A stretch of 16,485 nucleotides of DNA from Pseudomonadota bacterium (GTDB lineage Bacteria > SAR324 > XYD2-FULL-50-16 > JAHJRI01). Below, piece by piece: positions 16,013 through 16,485 of the stretch; within the stretch, counting starts at the first letter, position 1; each line of letters begins with the position of its first letter. Location of the stretch: positions 1 to 16,485 of the forward strand of contig JAKSDL010000048.1 of NCBI GenBank assembly GCA_022360105.1. The letters are read 5' to 3'. The notes beneath the pieces are model-generated. The model worked only from the letters and a program-made list of their open reading frames with translations, had not been told where the DNA came from and made no database searches. The translations under genes were made by a program, and so were the position numbers.

Positions 16013-16037
16013 GTGGATCTGCTATGGCTTGATCCAC
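16013..16037. promoter_or_regulatory. Inverted repeat GTGGATC/GATCCAC in the oxidoreductase leader
   Basis: A perfect 7-base stem with an 11-base loop lies 26-50 bases upstream of the oxidoreductase ATG, just before its Shine-Dalgarno. The position suits an operator for the linked GlxA-type regulator or a leader hairpin affecting translation. The role is inferred from position only. Confidence 0.4.
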
Positions 16038-16083
16038 CCTATAAATTCCACCTTAATTTTTTTTAAAACTTACTGTCTTAATA

Positions 16084-16208
16084 TTGTAGGATGGGCAACT
16101 TGTTGCCCATCAATTCGATCAATAGCCTGATTTTTGACACGTCGAAAAAGCGATTCTCGCTCCTCATGATTAGTCAGGTTGATGGGCAACGAGTTGCCCA
16201 TCCTACAA
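16084..16208. repeat. REPIN-like double palindrome
   Basis: Two short hairpins, each ATGGGCAAC-2 nt-GTTGCCCAT, lie in opposite orientation about 65 bases apart. The outer ends are exact inverted repeats (TTGTAGGATGGGCAAC at 16084-16099, its complement at 16193-16208). This is the architecture of a REP doublet (REPIN), non-autonomous DNA moved by REP-associated tyrosine transposases (RAYT); no such gene is in this window. Confidence 0.85.
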
Positions 16209-16431
16209 CTGGTTTCCGATGTCATTTAGTTTAGGTTGTTAGTCTATTATGATCTTGATTGATGCAGATTCCGAACGGTAGGGTGACCCTAAGTGGTCGC
16301 CGACAGGCTAAATTAATCTCCAATTTTGAGTAATTTTTCACTACGCAAACAAACAGACCCAACCGCAATCGATAATCTATCAAATCCTGCCTTTCAATTT
16401 ACAAGAATGTATTTTGAGTTAACCTTAGTGG

Positions 16432-16485
16432 ATGGATTTACAAAACACCAGAGTCAGAAACGACATTTATAAGGTCATTTCAGAC
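16432..16485 (+). CDS. Possible 5' end of a gene running off the window
   Basis: The ATG at 16432 opens a frame of 18 codons (MDLQNTRVRNDIYKVISD) that is still open at the window edge. The preceding AGTGG is a weak ribosome-binding site. The composition is plausible for a real N-terminus, but the piece is too short to assign a family. Confidence 0.25.
   Translation, partial: MDLQNTRVRNDIYKVISD

Larger units (their letters stand above)
15988..16431. other. Intergenic region upstream of the oxidoreductase
   Basis: This region holds the oxidoreductase leader and promoter, a GTGGATC/GATCCAC hairpin, the REPIN-like repeat and a TAGGGTgACCCTA palindrome at 16279-16291. The rest is AT-rich, without a supported ORF. 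Confidence 0.6.

Overview
The window comes from a bacterial chromosome of moderate-to-low GC. Its spacers are rich in short repeats. The gene set points to a free-living Gram-negative, anaerobe-type lineage such as Desulfobacterota or the Calditrichota/KSB1/FCB groups: a DRG-type GTPase with a TGS domain, an adenosine-specific kinase, a cytoplasmic molybdopterin oxidoreductase, a fused MNT-HEPN protein and an RsbW/STAS/PP2C operon. That assignment is inference; no rRNA, tRNA or marker gene fixes it.

Layout. (1) 1-3159, minus strand: a worn defence-type island. It holds a fused nucleotidyltransferase-HEPN protein cut by the window edge, a frameshifted and truncated type I methyltransferase (hsdM) remnant, an AlbA_2/Schlafen-type ATP-binding regulator with two GGIN-repeat linkers and two winged helices, and a 79-residue ORF of unknown role. 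(2) 3234-6999, minus strand: housekeeping-like genes, namely a DRG/OBG GTPase with TGS domain, a PlsC-type acyltransferase and a 491-residue coiled-coil protein. (3) 7000-8693: mostly non-coding, with two doubtful small ORFs, an adenosine-specific kinase (minus strand) and a roughly ten-copy heptanucleotide tract right at that gene's ribosome-binding site. (4) 8694-12303, plus strand: a partner-switching signalling operon made of an RsbW-like kinase, a STAS antagonist, a GT4 glycosyltransferase and a CBS-linked SpoIIE/PP2C phosphatase. (5) 12310-15987, minus strand: a fragment of an ABC-2 permease, a GlxA-type (DJ-1/PfpI plus AraC) regulator, and directly upstream of it in the same unit a molybdopterin oxidoreductase. 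(6) 15988-16485: a leader hairpin, a REPIN-like double hairpin and perhaps the first codons of a plus-strand gene.

How the genes fit together. The clearest functional unit is the plus-strand operon. The phosphatase would read a ligand through its CBS pair and dephosphorylate the STAS protein, which would then compete with a client for the RsbW-like kinase. No sigma factor is in view. The glycosyltransferase is translationally overlapped with the phosphatase, so a glycosylation step is a plausible output or client. The oxidoreductase and its GlxA-type regulator form a second unit, probably an inducible redox enzyme with its own activator. Two spacers, at 4310-4410 and 8154-8350, carry related palindromic elements built around GAAAGCnnnGCTTTC with ATCGGTTA-type arms; they look like a dispersed, non-coding repeat family.
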